A stretch of 64,000 nt of DNA from NCBI GenBank assembly GCA_029747015.1, contig JAKOGI010000001.1, forward strand, positions 2,189,001 to 2,253,000. The letters run 5' to 3'. The notes beneath the pieces were generated by a model, which searched no databases, was not told the DNA's origin, and was given only the letters and a program-made list of their open reading frames with translations. Positions 26,801 to 37,494 of this stretch are shown piece after piece. Within the stretch, counting starts at the first letter, position 1. Each line of letters opens with the position of its first letter. The translations under genes and the position numbers were made by a program. The stretch is from Carnegiea gigantea (taxonomy: Eukaryota; Streptophyta; Magnoliopsida; Caryophyllales; Cactaceae).

Positions 26801-29800
26801 TGCTATTCCTTTTAACTTACTTACACTTGATAGTTTTCAAGTCATGTGTGAGTCTATTGGTCAATTTGGCCCGGGTTTAAAACCACCTTCAATGTATGAG
26901 GCAAGGATTCCTCTCCTCAAAAAAGAAGTGGAGGATACCGAGAAAGCAATGGTAGAGAACAAGAAAGAATGGGCTCAAAAGGGTTGTTCAATATTATCTG
27001 ATGGATGGCGTGATTCCACGGTTTAAAAAGACATTGTTAACTTTCTTGTGAACTCTCCTAAGAGTTCGGTCTTTATTAGATCAATGGATGTTTCCGATGT
27101 TGTGAAGGATGCAAATCTTCTATTCAAAATTCTTGATGATTTGGTGGAGGAAATTGGAGAGGAGAATGTGGTCCAAGTGGTGACTGACAATGCATCTAAT
27201 TATGTCAAGGCGGGTAAGAATTCTTCTCTAAAAGTTTTGAATGACTTGAATTAGTTTTTTGCCTTTTTGGTTACATTTTTAGTTTCTTACTTTCTTACAT
27301 CATTCTTGTTAAAATAAATTTATGTAAGGAAGTTGCTAATGGCTAAGAGGCCACATCTATATTGGACTCCATGTGCCGCACATTGTCTTGACCTCATCTT
27401 GGAAGATATTGGAAATCAAGTTCCAAAGGTCAAGATTGCATTAAAGAAGAGCATGTTCATCAATGCTTACATCCATAGCTCTGTTCCTCTTCTTAACATG
27501 ATGAGGCGGCTCACGAGTCAAAAAAATTTGCATAGACCGGCTATCACAAGATTTGCCACTTCCTTCATCACTCTTTCTTCTTTTCACAAGCAAAGAAATG
27601 CGTTGAGGAAGATGGTAACTTCACAAGAATGGAATGAGAGCAAATGGTCTAAGGAAGCAAAAGGGAAGAAGATGGCATCCTACATTTTACAAGAGAGCTA
27701 TTGGAAGAATGTTCTTTATTCTCTTAAGTTGACAAGCCCTCTTGTTAAGGTTCTTCGGATTGTTGATAGAAAAAAGAAGCCTCCAATGGGTTATATTTAT
27801 GAGGCCATGGATAGAGCTAAGGAAGCCATTGCTAAAAGCTTTGGACATAAAGAGGAGAATTATGAAATGGCATTCAAGTTTATTGATACGCGATGGGAAT
27901 GCCAACTTCATCAACCTTTGCATGCGGCCGGGCATTTTCTAAATCCGAAAATTTATTATTCAAACCCAAGCATCGAAGATTGTAGGGAAGTTGCCCAAGG
28001 TTTATATGATTGCATAGCAAGGTTGGTTTCGGATTTGGCAATTCAAGATAAGATTCTCCAAGAATTAAACTTGTACAAAAATACTCAAGGCCTCTTTGGG
28101 ATGAACATGGCTAAAAGACAAAGGAATGCACTAGCTCCCGGTAAGAATATTAGATAAGTTTGCCTATATATTTTTCTCTTTCGTTTTCCTTAAAATATTA
28201 TAATTGAAGATAACTTTTCAATTTTATTTTCTACTAGGTGATTGGTGGAATAATTACGGAGCTGAAGCACCTAATTTGAAGAAGTTTGCCATTCATGTTC
28301 TTAGCCTCACTTGTAGTGCAACCAGGTGTGAAAGGAACTAGGGTGTGTTTCAACACGTACGTTAGAAAAATCGAACGTTAATCCTGTTGATAATTTATCG
28401 TTTACATTTATTAATATTTAATAATGAAGTCTAATGAAACCTATTTTCTTGTTACCAGCTTCATACCAAAAAGAGAAATCGATTAGCCCAGTCTTGCTTG
28501 AATGACTTGGTTTTTGTCAAAGCGAATCGTGCTTTGAAGCGTAGACGTGAAGAGAGTACCTCCATGAATCCCATCCTCTTAAAGGACATTAATGAAAGTA
28601 ATAAGTGGTTGCTTAGAAGGATAGATGGTGATTCAGATGATGATACTCTTATATTTGAGGATGATAATTTGACATGGGCTGCTGTTGCCCGAGCCTCCAG
28701 GGCAGATGAGCCTAATTATTACACTAGACGTAGAACATCTCAAGGAAGCACCACTAAGCAAGGCTCTATGTCTAACAAGGATAAAGGAAAGGCTCCTGCT
28801 TCATCTTCTAGGCCTCGTGGATGATTTCAATTAGTTAATGAAGATGAAGATGAGGATGAGGATGAGGATGTTGCAGAGTATCAAGAGGAGGAGGAAGAGG
28901 ACATAGGAGATGACGATGTTGGTGAATTTGATGATGTTGATCCTGAGCATGTGGTGTTGGATGCTGATGATGATGATGACGACGTCGTCTAGTTGATCTT
29001 AGATTGCTTTAAGAACTATGTTATATGTTCATTTTTTCTTTCATGACTATACTTGTTTCTTTGTTTCTAAACTTCTACTAAGTTCTTGTGCTTGTGTTTT
29101 CATTTTTTAGAATATTGTTACGCTAAATTACCGTCTTGTGGACTATTTGCGATACTTTTGGCACTTATATTGATGTCTAATTCTTCTTTGATGTCACTAT
29201 TTTACTCAATTATCATAAATAAGTCATGAAAACTGCTTTCAAACCTTTTTTTAGCTAAAAAAAGGTTCGTGTCCTTGAGGCGCGCGCCTTCGCCTCGCGC
29301 CTCGGGGCCCTTTGCGCCTCAGTGCGCCTCGCGCTTTTTCAAACTAAGGGATGGAGAAAATTTTAATTCTGAGAATGTGTCAAAATGGGTGGCTTCCAAG
29401 CTGAAAAGTATTGCTGTCACTTTTGGTGTGGCATTTTCAGGCTATGAAAGTAAAGTTACTCATTTACTTTCTAGAATTGAAAAGACCAGTGTTGTGCCTA
29501 AAAAGAACGTGCAAAGGACACCATCGGCAATCAGAAGGCAAAGAGAATTAAGGAGGCTCGAGTTTGGCGTGCACTATAACCGGGCAAGTGCCTCTTCCAG
29601 TGGGATGTTGGTTCTGTATGTTTAGGATGTTCTCTTGGAATGTAAGGGGCATCAATGATCTCCGCAAGAGAGATGTCTTAAAAATTTTTCTGATGGATTG
29701 GAAATGTGATCTGATTTGTCTGCAAGAGACAAAGTTAGAAGAAGTTTCACGTTCTGTTGTTCGTAGTTTGTGGGGAAAACTATTCTTTTGATTTTGCTTT

Positions 29801-32800
29801 TCTTAAAACTGAAGGTGCCTCTGGGGGCATCATAGTGATGTGGGACAAGAACGCCGTCAACTTTGTCTCCTCTTCTCGGGGGAATTTTCCATTACCTGCA
29901 TATTTCAAATGGTAGACAGTGGCTTCACTTGGGCTTTTTCGGGAGTTTATGGTCCTTAAGATAGACTTGATAAATTGAGCTTTTGGGAGGAGCTTCGGCG
30001 AACTAGAGATAGATGGCCTGGACCATGGTGTATCGGGGGAGATTTCAATGAAATTTTATATCCTCAAGAACGGAGTTCGGGATTATGTCCAATGAATACT
30101 ATGTTGGAGTTTCATGACTTCATCAATTAGGCGGCTTTAGTGGATCTTCCTTTGTGTGGGGGTGATTATACGTGGTCTAAGAGTGGTGGAGAAGCTGTTT
30201 GCTCGAGATTGGACCGCTTCTTGGTTTCTTTGAACTAGGAGGAACATTTCCCAGACTCACTTCAGACTAGATTGCCAAGGCCTCTCTCAGATCATTTCCT
30301 AATAACTCTAGAGAGGGCCAAGCTAGAGAGAGGGAACGTTCCTTTCAAATTCGAGAACATGTAGCTCAAAATTGAGGGGTTCTCTAACCTTGTTAAAAAT
30401 GGTGGGAAGAGGTGGAGGCTTTGCTAGTTTTGTGCTCACAAGGAAGCTTAAGTTTGTTAAAGAGGAGTTGAAGAAATGGAACAAAGAAGCCTTCGGGGAT
30501 ATTAAGTTAAGGAAATACAAACTGCTGGATTCTATCAATGCGCTTGATGTGAAAAAGGAATCTAATGGTCTCAACAATGATGAAATAGACCAAAGGAGGG
30601 AGGCCAGAGACGAGTTGGCAAGGGTTTTGTACATGTAAGAAGTTTCTTGGGGGCAGAAGACAAGGGCTCTGTGGCTTAGAGAGGGAGATCGCAACACAAA
30701 GTTTTTCCATAAAACGGCCAATCTGCGCAGGAAGTTCAACTTCATGTCAGGGGTGGAGATTGAGGGGAATCGTTATGAAACAATTAAAAGTATGAAAAGC
30801 TCTATACATGGCTTCTATAAGAAGCTGTTATCTGAAACTGAACCCTGGAGGCCGAAAGTGGAAGGCTTATCGCTGCCCTCTTTATCTACCTCTACCAGGG
30901 AGGCTCTTGAGATGTCATTTGATGAAGAACAAGTCATTAGATCTCTACATGATTGTTGTGGGGATAAGGCGCCTGGCCCAGATGGAATGACTATAGCTTT
31001 CCTTCAAGCAAATTGGGGTACAGTGCGAGGGGATGTGTTGACTATGTCCTCGGAGTTTTACACTAATGGGAAATTTGTGGCTAGCCTTAATGCTACTTTC
31101 ATAGGGCTTATTCCAAAGAGAGCTGATTCACAGAATATCAAGGATTATCGCCCAATTAGTTTGATTAGGTGTATTTATAAGTTGCTCTCAAATGTGTTAG
31201 CTCGTAGGTTGAGATGTGTAATTAGGGGTCTCATTTCTGAAAATAAGAATGCCTTTGTTGGTGGCAGGCAGATTTTGGATGCAGTACTCATTGTAAACGA
31301 GCTTATTAACTCCAGTTGGTAAGCCTGGGGTTATTTGTAAGCTTGACATCGAGAAAGCTTATGATCATATCAATTGGAATCTTCTTATTTACGTGATGAG
31401 AAGAATCGAGTTTGGGGAGAGATGGATTGCTTGGATTAGCCATTGTATTTCTTCTGCTTCTTTTGCGGTATTAGTTAATGGCTCCCCTTCTCAATTCTTT
31501 TCTGCTTCTAGAGGGTTGCGCCAGGGTGACCCTATCTCCCTCTCTTCTGTTCTTATTGGTGATGGAAGTGTTCACAAGGATGGCTAATTTAGCTGCTACA
31601 GCAGGGCTTATTTATGGTTTATCTATAGGCCGGTTGAATGAATCTGCCAAAGATGTCTCCCACCTACTCTTCGCTGATGATATGATTATCTTCTGTAATA
31701 ATAATTGCGAGCAAATAGTGAACTTGCGTGGCATTCTTATTTGGTTTGAGGCGGTGTGTGGGCTAAGAGTCAATCTGTCAAAGAGCTCTATCTTACCAGT
31801 TGGGCAAGTAGACAATATTCAATTGCTTGCAAGGATTTTAGGATGCTCTATTGATTCTTTTCCAACATCTTATCTTGGTCTCCCTCTTGGTGCAAAATTT
31901 AAGAATAAATCCATTTGGGCACCTGTGATAGAGCGTTTTGAGAGAAGACTATCTGGGTGAAAATCAAAATATCTCTCCAAAGGGGGAAGACTGACACTTA
32001 TTAAAAGTGTTTTGTCGAGCATTCCAACTTACTTTCCATCACTCTTCCCTTTACCAGTCTCAGTGACTAATAAGTTGGAAACTATTCAGAGAAAATTCCT
32101 TTGGGGGTCTTTTGGTAGTGACTTCAAATTTCATTTTGTTAGATGGAATTTTATCAAGAATCCCAAACCAGATGGGGGATTAGGTGTTAGAGATCTTAGA
32201 CTCTTCAATGAAGCATTACTAGGCAAGTGGTTGTGGAGATACATGAATGAGAAGAATAGCCTGTGGAGAAGGATGATTAGGACCAAATATGGGGATAATG
32301 GTCTTGGATGGTATCCCTCCAAACCAAGTGGTGCTTATGGGCAAAGTTTATGGAGATTCATTCACAAAGGACGGGGGAAGATTTTCTCATCATTTTTCCT
32401 ACAAGGCTGATGTCGGTTCTTCTATTTTGTTTTGGCACGACCGTTGGTGTACGGAAGGCCCTCTGCGAGATAACTTCCCCTCTCTTTATGTGCTTACGGT
32501 GAATAGAAATTCTACTATTGCAGATTTTTGCCAACGTGGGCCTAACACTATTGTGTGGTCTCCTGCTTTCATCCGTGATGCTTTAGTCATGACACTATCC
32601 TTGCCACCTTTCTCAGTAAGTTGAGTAAGATTCACCTCATGACTCACCTGATGTGGTTACTTGGGATCTCAACTCTAAAGGTTTTTTCACTGTTAAATCT
32701 TATTATCTAAAACTCCTCTCTAATTCTACCTTCGCTATACAGTCTAGATTTTTCGGACGGTTCCCTTGGAAAATCATTTGTAAGAGTTTGGCTTCCTTGA

Positions 32801-35800
32801 ACTTGTCAGTTTTTGTGTGGGAAGCGTCGCATAGGAGTATTATGACATATGATAATAAACAAAAGAAGGGAATTATTTTGGTGAACAGATGTTCTATGTG
32901 CAAGGGCGATTTGGAGTCTCCTGATCACCTCTGCTACATTGTCAATTTGCAAGGGCTCTGTGGGAGTTATCCTTTAGTTGCTTGGGAGTCTCCTGGGTTG
33001 TCTCGGATTCTGTGAGGAATCATCTTTTGACTTGGGAGGGTGCCTTTGGGAGGAAAGTTAAAGAGAGAAGCGTCTTATTGATCCCACATGTGATTTTTTG
33101 TGCTATTTGGCGAGAGAGAAACAAAAGAGTCTTTGAAGGAGAGGAGACGCCCCTTCAACAAATCAAAGATATTATTATCAAGACTCTTTTTACTGGGATA
33201 GTGGGAACTTTTGTAATTCTTTTTTTGATGTAATTTATTTTGTGGATATATTTCATATTGGGTGTACATAATCCTTTTGTAGGATGTCTGCTTACATCCA
33301 TCCCTTTCTACATTCTTCAGTTTAATATATTTTACTCTTTTTCCTTATGAAAAAAAATTATACATTCACATGAAAACTGCCATTCGGGGGAGGGGGGCCT
33401 ACTTGATTCTTAGATAAGGGGAGTTGTTCCTAAACCTTTCTCATTCGTCCCCCGTACTCGTGAGAAAGGGCAGCAAAGCCTTCCCGTCTTTGGCTTGTTA
33501 AAAGGAAGGAAAAAGAGGCCAGACAACCCAGGCAGTGAAGCAAAGAGAGGGGAGGGAAGGTGACAGAGGTTTCAACCCTCAGCCCTGAACACAATACCAC
33601 CACACCACATTGGTGGCTGGCATCAACTTCAACAACCCTAAGGAGGTCAAGTTTTGGGTAATTGCAAACATAAATAAGAGAAAGATTTCAGATAAAGAGA
33701 AGGCCCAAGGCCACCTCACCATGGACACAATGACTGCAGCAGTATGGCATATATTATTGACTACATTTCTTGAATGATTTGGATGTAAAGAAGGGTTGTG
33801 TTCAGCTGTTCTATGATATGCTCTAAATGCTGCCGTCTGTCTAGTCATTTTAAATTGGATCCTTTATGAAGAGTTGCAATAGGCATCATTCAAAGTACAT
33901 GTCTATGTCATTTGAAGTTATAATTGATATCATGCCAAGCTACAAATAAATGCACTCAACCTTGTGTGGTGTGGTGGTTTATATGCTATGCTGCTACGAA
34001 CAGACTTGTCTATGAATATATGTATGATGTTTGATGTATGGTCAAATATGTAGTGTCCAGTCTATGAAAGGCATACTAGCTCAGACTTGCCTGACATGCC
34101 GATTATGTGAGTATCATTAGGGATTACAGAACAGCTGTGGTACATTGTACCTTTAGTTTAAGAGATATGTGAAGATATGCTTAATGGAAGCATTGTTGTA
34201 AGTGATGATGATTATAAAGGAATGCAAGTGAAATCATGAACAAGTAGATATACTACAGAGTTAGCACAACTGACAAGTTATATGAAAGCATCCACTCCAG
34301 GCACTTTACGTGGGACCAGTGACAAGGACTTAGGATGCTGCCTAGTATTGAGTTATGTTACAATGTATACTCAAGATAGTGGCTTAGTTCCCCCGTTGTC
34401 TATGTATGCATGTACTACTATGTACTACCATTTGTCAAGTTTACTCCCAGCATCATTGAATATAATTGTAGATTGATGTAAAATTCTCTCTCAAGTTGAC
34501 TACCTCACGGAGGCAATATTTTTTCTTAACACTTATTCTACGGCTACCATAGAAACTTTAACGCTAGTAGTACATGTGGAACCCAAACCCCATAGATAGA
34601 TATCCACCGGATTTGGTGCAAGTTGATGCTCAAAATTGGCTGACCTTATTTGGTGTAACTCGTAAGTTCAGTCCCAACATCATAGAATGTCACTCCAGAA
34701 CGACATAAATAGCCACTTCTGTTGAATAGCGCACGAAGGCAACACTTTTAAAAGAGTTACACCAGAAACTTTGAAGTTTCAGGCTTTCAGCATGAAGAAT
34801 CAAGACCCACAATGAAGATTTCTACCTGTTTTGGTGTAACTTGATGCTCAGGGATTAGCTAACCCAGGATGTCATGAACGTGTGAACATATATCATGCGA
34901 AGATTACAACATCACTCGAAAGCGGACCTCACCACATAACATTTCATCATTAATGGCAGATGCCATTAACATGAGAACATGTATTATAGGAAGATTGCAA
35001 CATAACCCAAAACCAAACCTCAACACGAACTTTCAGTAGATCAATTGAGCACTTGACTTATAAATATCCAAGCGACAACAGTACTCCCCGACAACCTCAA
35101 TGTATTGGAGATAATAGAAGACAAGAGCTAACCATCATTCCCACAGACGATGACAAGGTATCTTTGTGCAACCAGATCCATTACATGACCATACCTGGGC
35201 CCAGGTCCTGCCCCTTGAACAACTACTCTGCAACAATCACGTTGTCAGTCCAAGCTAGCTATTTCAGGATATTTAAGAAGCTCATACCATAATTAGCAAC
35301 TTGGCAACCAAACACGCGATATCCAATTCCATGTTATCAAACGACATTAGACCATGAATTTTCAAAACCACCAGCAAACCCACCCCCAAGAAACAGAGAA
35401 AGGAAAGAAATAAAAATCACCTATGCCACTTGTATTTGTCATTGGTCAAATCCAGTACGTAGAGATCATCAGTGGAATGCCCCGCAGGACCTATGCCACC
35501 CTACCAGCAAGCCAACATTAATAATGCAATTCTAACAACGATTACAAACCAAACCCATTGCAGTGCAAAAAATTTGATGATCCTTGAAACCCACCTGAAA
35601 GACAACCATGGTTCCCACAGCAGCAGCTGTGTGTGCTGCCCTGGGAGAAGGCGGGTCACCAGCCGGCCTAATTCTGTACATTTTTTAACACGATTCAAGT
35701 ACATCACCAAATTACCTTTACTGGAAAGATACACAGGACGAGCTAAATAGAGGGTTATGAGTTATGACCTAGTCCACTTCCTAGTATTAACATCATAGCA

Positions 35801-36133
35801 ATGAACAGAATTGGTAACCCCAGCTAGCCCTGCAAAAACACGAAATCAAACACAAATGAACCAACCAACCAACCAACCAACAAAATAGTTAGTGCGTACG
35901 TGCGTGTGTAAGAAAAGGTGAATAGTACTGATGCCAGGGGCGCCGGAGGCGGCGCCGCCCTCAATGGCAGTGGCGCCGCCGAAGAGGATAAGGCGAGGAC
36001 CATGAGACTTGGTGGGAGCAACAGCGGTCAGTGTATGAGCACAGCGAGGGCCAGGCGCATCATCGTCGGAGTCCCAAAACGAATCCAATGGCTTGTACAT
36101 CGGAGCAGGCTGCAGCCACGGCTTCGACGCCAT
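8806..36133 (-). CDS. BSL1: Kelch-repeat Ser/Thr protein phosphatase, BSU1 family (BSL1)
   Basis: Twenty-one exons join in frame to 885 codons: 36133-35929, 35829-35769, 35673-35595, 35500-35421, 35227-35133, 22678-22579, 20611-20542, 19890-19789, 19657-19576, 19475-19305, 15949-15763, 15667-15469, 15396-15229, 15128-14890, 13796-13712, 13621-13523, 13448-13249, 13177-13102, 9385-9250, 9173-9034, 8889-8806. Residues 1-360 carry the Kelch repeats. The PPP-type phosphatase domain (about 535-850) has all metal and catalytic motifs: GDLHG 587-591, GDYVDRG 621-627, GNHE 653-656, HGG 707-709, RAHE 784-787. The C terminus is the family's PTPTRGRPQ tail ending in LAFI. Length matches Arabidopsis BSL1 (about 880 aa). 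BSU1-like phosphatases dephosphorylate BIN2-type kinases in brassinosteroid signalling, and BSL1 is a target of an oomycete effector in potato. Intron 15 (13711-13622) is GC-AG; all others are GT-AG. Intron 5 is 12.45 kb because of a nested transposon insertion. The reading frame appears intact. Confidence 0.95.
9871..9910. repeat. 20 bp tandem duplication in BSL1 intron 18
   Basis: The 20-mer actgttgcagaatcagcaca occurs twice in direct succession. Confidence 0.95.
11764..12583. mobile_element. Probable nonautonomous hAT-like element in BSL1 intron 18
   Basis: The right end reads, inward, CAGGGGTGGAGCCATGG, matching the hAT MITE at 5747. An internal block (tgtcctcgtcgagcc, about 11868) resembles the 5747 element's agtcctcgatgagac. 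Flanks actgggat / actgggaa could be an 8 bp duplication. The left terminal repeat is degraded, so the left border is uncertain. No transposase is encoded; the ORFs in its GC-rich middle have no recognisable similarity. Confidence 0.5.
13622..13711 (-). other. GC-AG intron (BSL1 intron 15, 90 bp)
   Basis: On the minus strand the exon ends LLALK with codon AAG, followed by gcatgc instead of gt. The next exon resumes with IEYPENVHL after tttgaag. A ctaac branch-like motif lies near the 3' end. The frame and the conserved protein leave no nearby GT donor, so the GC donor is required. Confidence 0.85.
16183..17075 (+). pseudogene. RTE-clade LINE reverse transcriptase remnant
   Basis: Translated pieces follow the plant RTE reverse transcriptase order: a [16 protein letters not shown] block (16183), then [27 protein letters not shown] (about 16480), and a C-terminal block with [13 protein letters not shown] and [12 protein letters not shown] near 17000. 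Stops and frame changes interrupt every block, and the D-D catalytic centre is altered (FFAVDS where FADD is expected). It lies in BSL1 intron 10, antisense to the gene. Only the 3' part of the element is present and no target-site duplication could be recognised, in keeping with an old insertion. Confidence 0.75.
17286..18894 (+). mobile_element. 5'-truncated L1 LINE with target-site duplication
   Basis: The 16 bp sequence agagaggcggcaatat occurs at 17270-17285 and again at 18895-18910, directly after a poly(A) tail (about 18883-18895). Between them lies the 3' part of an L1 ORF2 (17400-18811), with the blocks [28 protein letters not shown]-like and the zinc-binding [20 protein letters not shown] near the end. 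The copy starts inside ORF2 and is colinear with 31741-33357 of the full-length L1 in intron 5, though clearly diverged. Several in-frame stops show it is dead. It lies in BSL1 intron 10, antisense. Confidence 0.92.
20612..22578 (-). other. BSL1 intron 6 (2 kb), non-coding
   Basis: No coding similarity was seen. It contains a C16-A10 tract (21704-21729), a G7 run at 22366, and loosely repeated segments around 20395-20450 and 21905-22005. Confidence 0.6.
25291..29348 (+). mobile_element. Autonomous-type hAT transposon (4,058 bp) inside the L1
   Basis: Terminal inverted repeats CTTAGTTTGAAAAGGCGC (left) and, read inward from the right, CTTAGTTTGAAAAAGCGC match at 17 of 18 positions. The 8 bp duplication ggatggag lies at 25283-25290 and 29349-29356, the hAT signature. 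Subterminal regions (about 25300-25450 and 29275-29340) are packed with AGGCGC/GCGCCT motifs, expected as transposase binding sites. The interior encodes a BED-finger/DUF659/hAT-type transposase. It interrupts L1 ORF1, so it inserted after the L1. Confidence 0.93.
26220..28990 (+). pseudogene. hAT transposase (BED finger, DUF659, hAT C-terminal domain), inactivated
   Basis: The reading frame starts at 26220. A BED-type zinc finger (CNFC ... HLVGGH) lies at about residues 38-61, a linker with acidic runs follows, then the DUF659 region up to 27254 ([16 protein letters not shown]), then the catalytic core from 27333 ([31 protein letters not shown]) and a C-terminal dimerisation segment near 28250-28500 ([32 protein letters not shown]). 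Introns are likely at 28139-28236 and about 28360-28459. In-frame stops at 27024, 28339 and 28822, plus a frame problem at about 27212-27330, disable it. An acidic tail ends near 28990. All three stops fit single C-to-T or G-to-A changes. Confidence 0.88.
29618..33232 (+). pseudogene. L1 ORF2 (endonuclease and reverse transcriptase), multiply broken
   Basis: It begins [20 protein letters not shown], the start of an APE-type endonuclease, with CLQETKL following. The reverse transcriptase begins with [19 protein letters not shown] (about 30965), then [19 protein letters not shown] and NVLARRL; the catalytic FADDM lies at about 31670. The [20 protein letters not shown] block is near 32180, and a zinc-binding [15 protein letters not shown] near 32895. 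Frame changes or stops occur around 29790, 29950, 31320, 31550, 31960, 32410 and 32900, so no enzyme is made. Confidence 0.88.
33374..35132 (-). other. Remaining part of BSL1 intron 5 next to exon 5
   Basis: Unique-looking AT-rich intron sequence between the right target-site duplication of the L1 and exon 5. No transposon or coding similarity was recognised. Confidence 0.6.
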
Positions 36134-36500
36134 TAACTGCCGCCAAAACCTTCTCTTATTCTTGATTAGGGCTAGCGAATCAAAATCCCATCACTACCAC
36201 GCCGCAAAAACACTACAAATTGGAACCCTAGCTGAACAGAGGGGCGAAAAAGTTGGAGGGATCTCGATTTGAATTTTGCCAAGGGTTTATGAGTCGGAAT
36301 TTCTGGAATCTCCTCGTTCTGCTTGTTTCAGTGTAGCGAAATTGTAGGGAAGTCAGAATGGAGGTCGAGAGGCTCGAAAATGGCGGAAAGTAACGGAGGA
36401 TTCCAGTGGTGACTGCCAAATTAGTCAAAGGTGCGAAACAATAGGAATAAAGTGTAGTGTCGAAGACTGACTAGTTGCAGTCGCAGGTTTTTTTTTTTTT
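36134..36500 (-). promoter_or_regulatory. BSL1 5' UTR and proximal promoter
   Basis: The sequence directly upstream of the BSL1 ATG (36133) is GC-richer than its surroundings up to about 36480, where a T-tract begins. There is no alternative in-frame ATG close by that would extend the Kelch N terminus MASKPW. The start site itself cannot be located by eye. Confidence 0.4.
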
Positions 36501-36664
36501 TTTTTTTTCTATGTGGAAGAAATGAAAGGGTTGAGTACATCTGTATCTGCTATGCACCCTCCCGAGAGCGTGACTATTCACACCGATGTGTTACTATTTA
36601 CACCGAATGGCACGAGATTATAATTTTTGAAGAATAATCGGTTTGTCATTTGACATTTACAATA

Positions 36665-36916
36665 AGAATATAGGTTGATAGAAGAGTAAAATTAGTTAAG
36701 ATTAATTAAAGTAAATTAAAATGAATATTTTTTATTAAAATTGGTTGAAATTGGTTGAAGTGGATTGAAGTTGATTAAATTATTTTTTGTATAATTGGTA
36801 GAAGTTGGTTAAAATAATAGGAAGTGGGTTGAAGATTTTTTTATTAAACTTCGTGAAGTAGGTTGAATTTGAGTTGAAGTTGATAAATTTAGATTTACCA
36901 ATAAAAAAACAGAACC
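36665..36916. mobile_element. Degraded copy of Tourist-like MITE family
   Basis: The interior shows the family's repeated ggttgaagt/ggttgaaat motifs and the right end aacagaacc followed by taa. The left terminal repeat is not recognisable. Confidence 0.55.
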
Positions 36917-37226
36917 TAAGTTTACTCGTCCATCTAGAACAAATTTAATTATTTAATATATAGTTCGCCATCCAAAAATCAAGGCATAATTTTTAAAATA
37001 ATTTAGTATGTATCATTATAGTTGTTTAAAAAAATGTAATTACCCGAAAACAAAGTTAAAACAAAGTATATAAATAGGCGTTGACATTAAAATTCAGTCA
37101 CTTTTTGTAATAATAGCTAATTATTAGACATCATAACCATAACACCAAAAATAGCTTGTAATTTACCACCATAAAATAAATGGACAGAAAGATGTAAAAA
37201 CATTCAATACGCCTATGAAATTATAC

Positions 37227-37494
37227 TTATGGCATGTTATTTTCAACGGTTGTAATAAGTGGTTAGTAATTGAGAGTAGTTTGAAGCGATTGAAAGCAGT
37301 TGAGAGCGATTGTAATTAGTAATTAGAAGCAGTTGAGAGTAGCTATGAATAGTTGGGAGGTTGTTAGATTAATTTTTGTAATATAATGGGAGTTGTTGTG
37401 AGCGGATTGGAGCAGTTAGCAACGGCGGTAATTAGCGGTTGAGAACAGTTGCAGGCAATTATGATTGGACAGATAACTCAAACAAACATGCCTT
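37227..37494. mobile_element. Possible MITE with short inverted ends
   Basis: The ends ggcatgtt and aacatgcc are inverted, and the interior is made of degenerate agcagttgagag-like repeats. Without a clear target-site duplication the call stays tentative. Confidence 0.35.

Larger units (their letters stand above)
24471..29623 (+). pseudogene. L1 ORF1, split by the hAT insertion
   Basis: The first part (24471-25290) encodes about 273 residues rich in Ser and Pro, ending ISVDDIWDG. The frame resumes after the hAT and its duplicated 8 bp at 29349 ([19 protein letters not shown]) and ends at a stop near 29623, just where ORF2 begins. The N-terminal RRM-like or zinc-knuckle regions typical of plant L1 ORF1 proteins were not recognised, so the upstream part is probably decayed. 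The role would be an RNA-binding chaperone. Confidence 0.65.
23175..33357 (+). mobile_element. Full-length L1 LINE, interrupted by a hAT element
   Basis: A 16-17 bp target-site duplication, attatacattcacatga, flanks the element at 23158-23174 and 33357-33373, the right copy following an A7 tail. Without the inserted hAT the element is about 6.1 kb, a usual full length for plant L1. Order: GC-rich 5' leader (about 23300-24470), ORF1 (24471 to 29625, split by the hAT), ORF2 with endonuclease, reverse transcriptase and terminal zinc-binding region (29618-33232), short 3' UTR and poly(A). It lies in BSL1 intron 5, antisense to BSL1. Stops and frameshifts in ORF2 make it inactive. Confidence 0.93.

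Noticed and set aside
35472..35750. Plus-strand ORF of 92 codons
   Set aside because: It is the antisense shadow of BSL1 exons 3 and 4.
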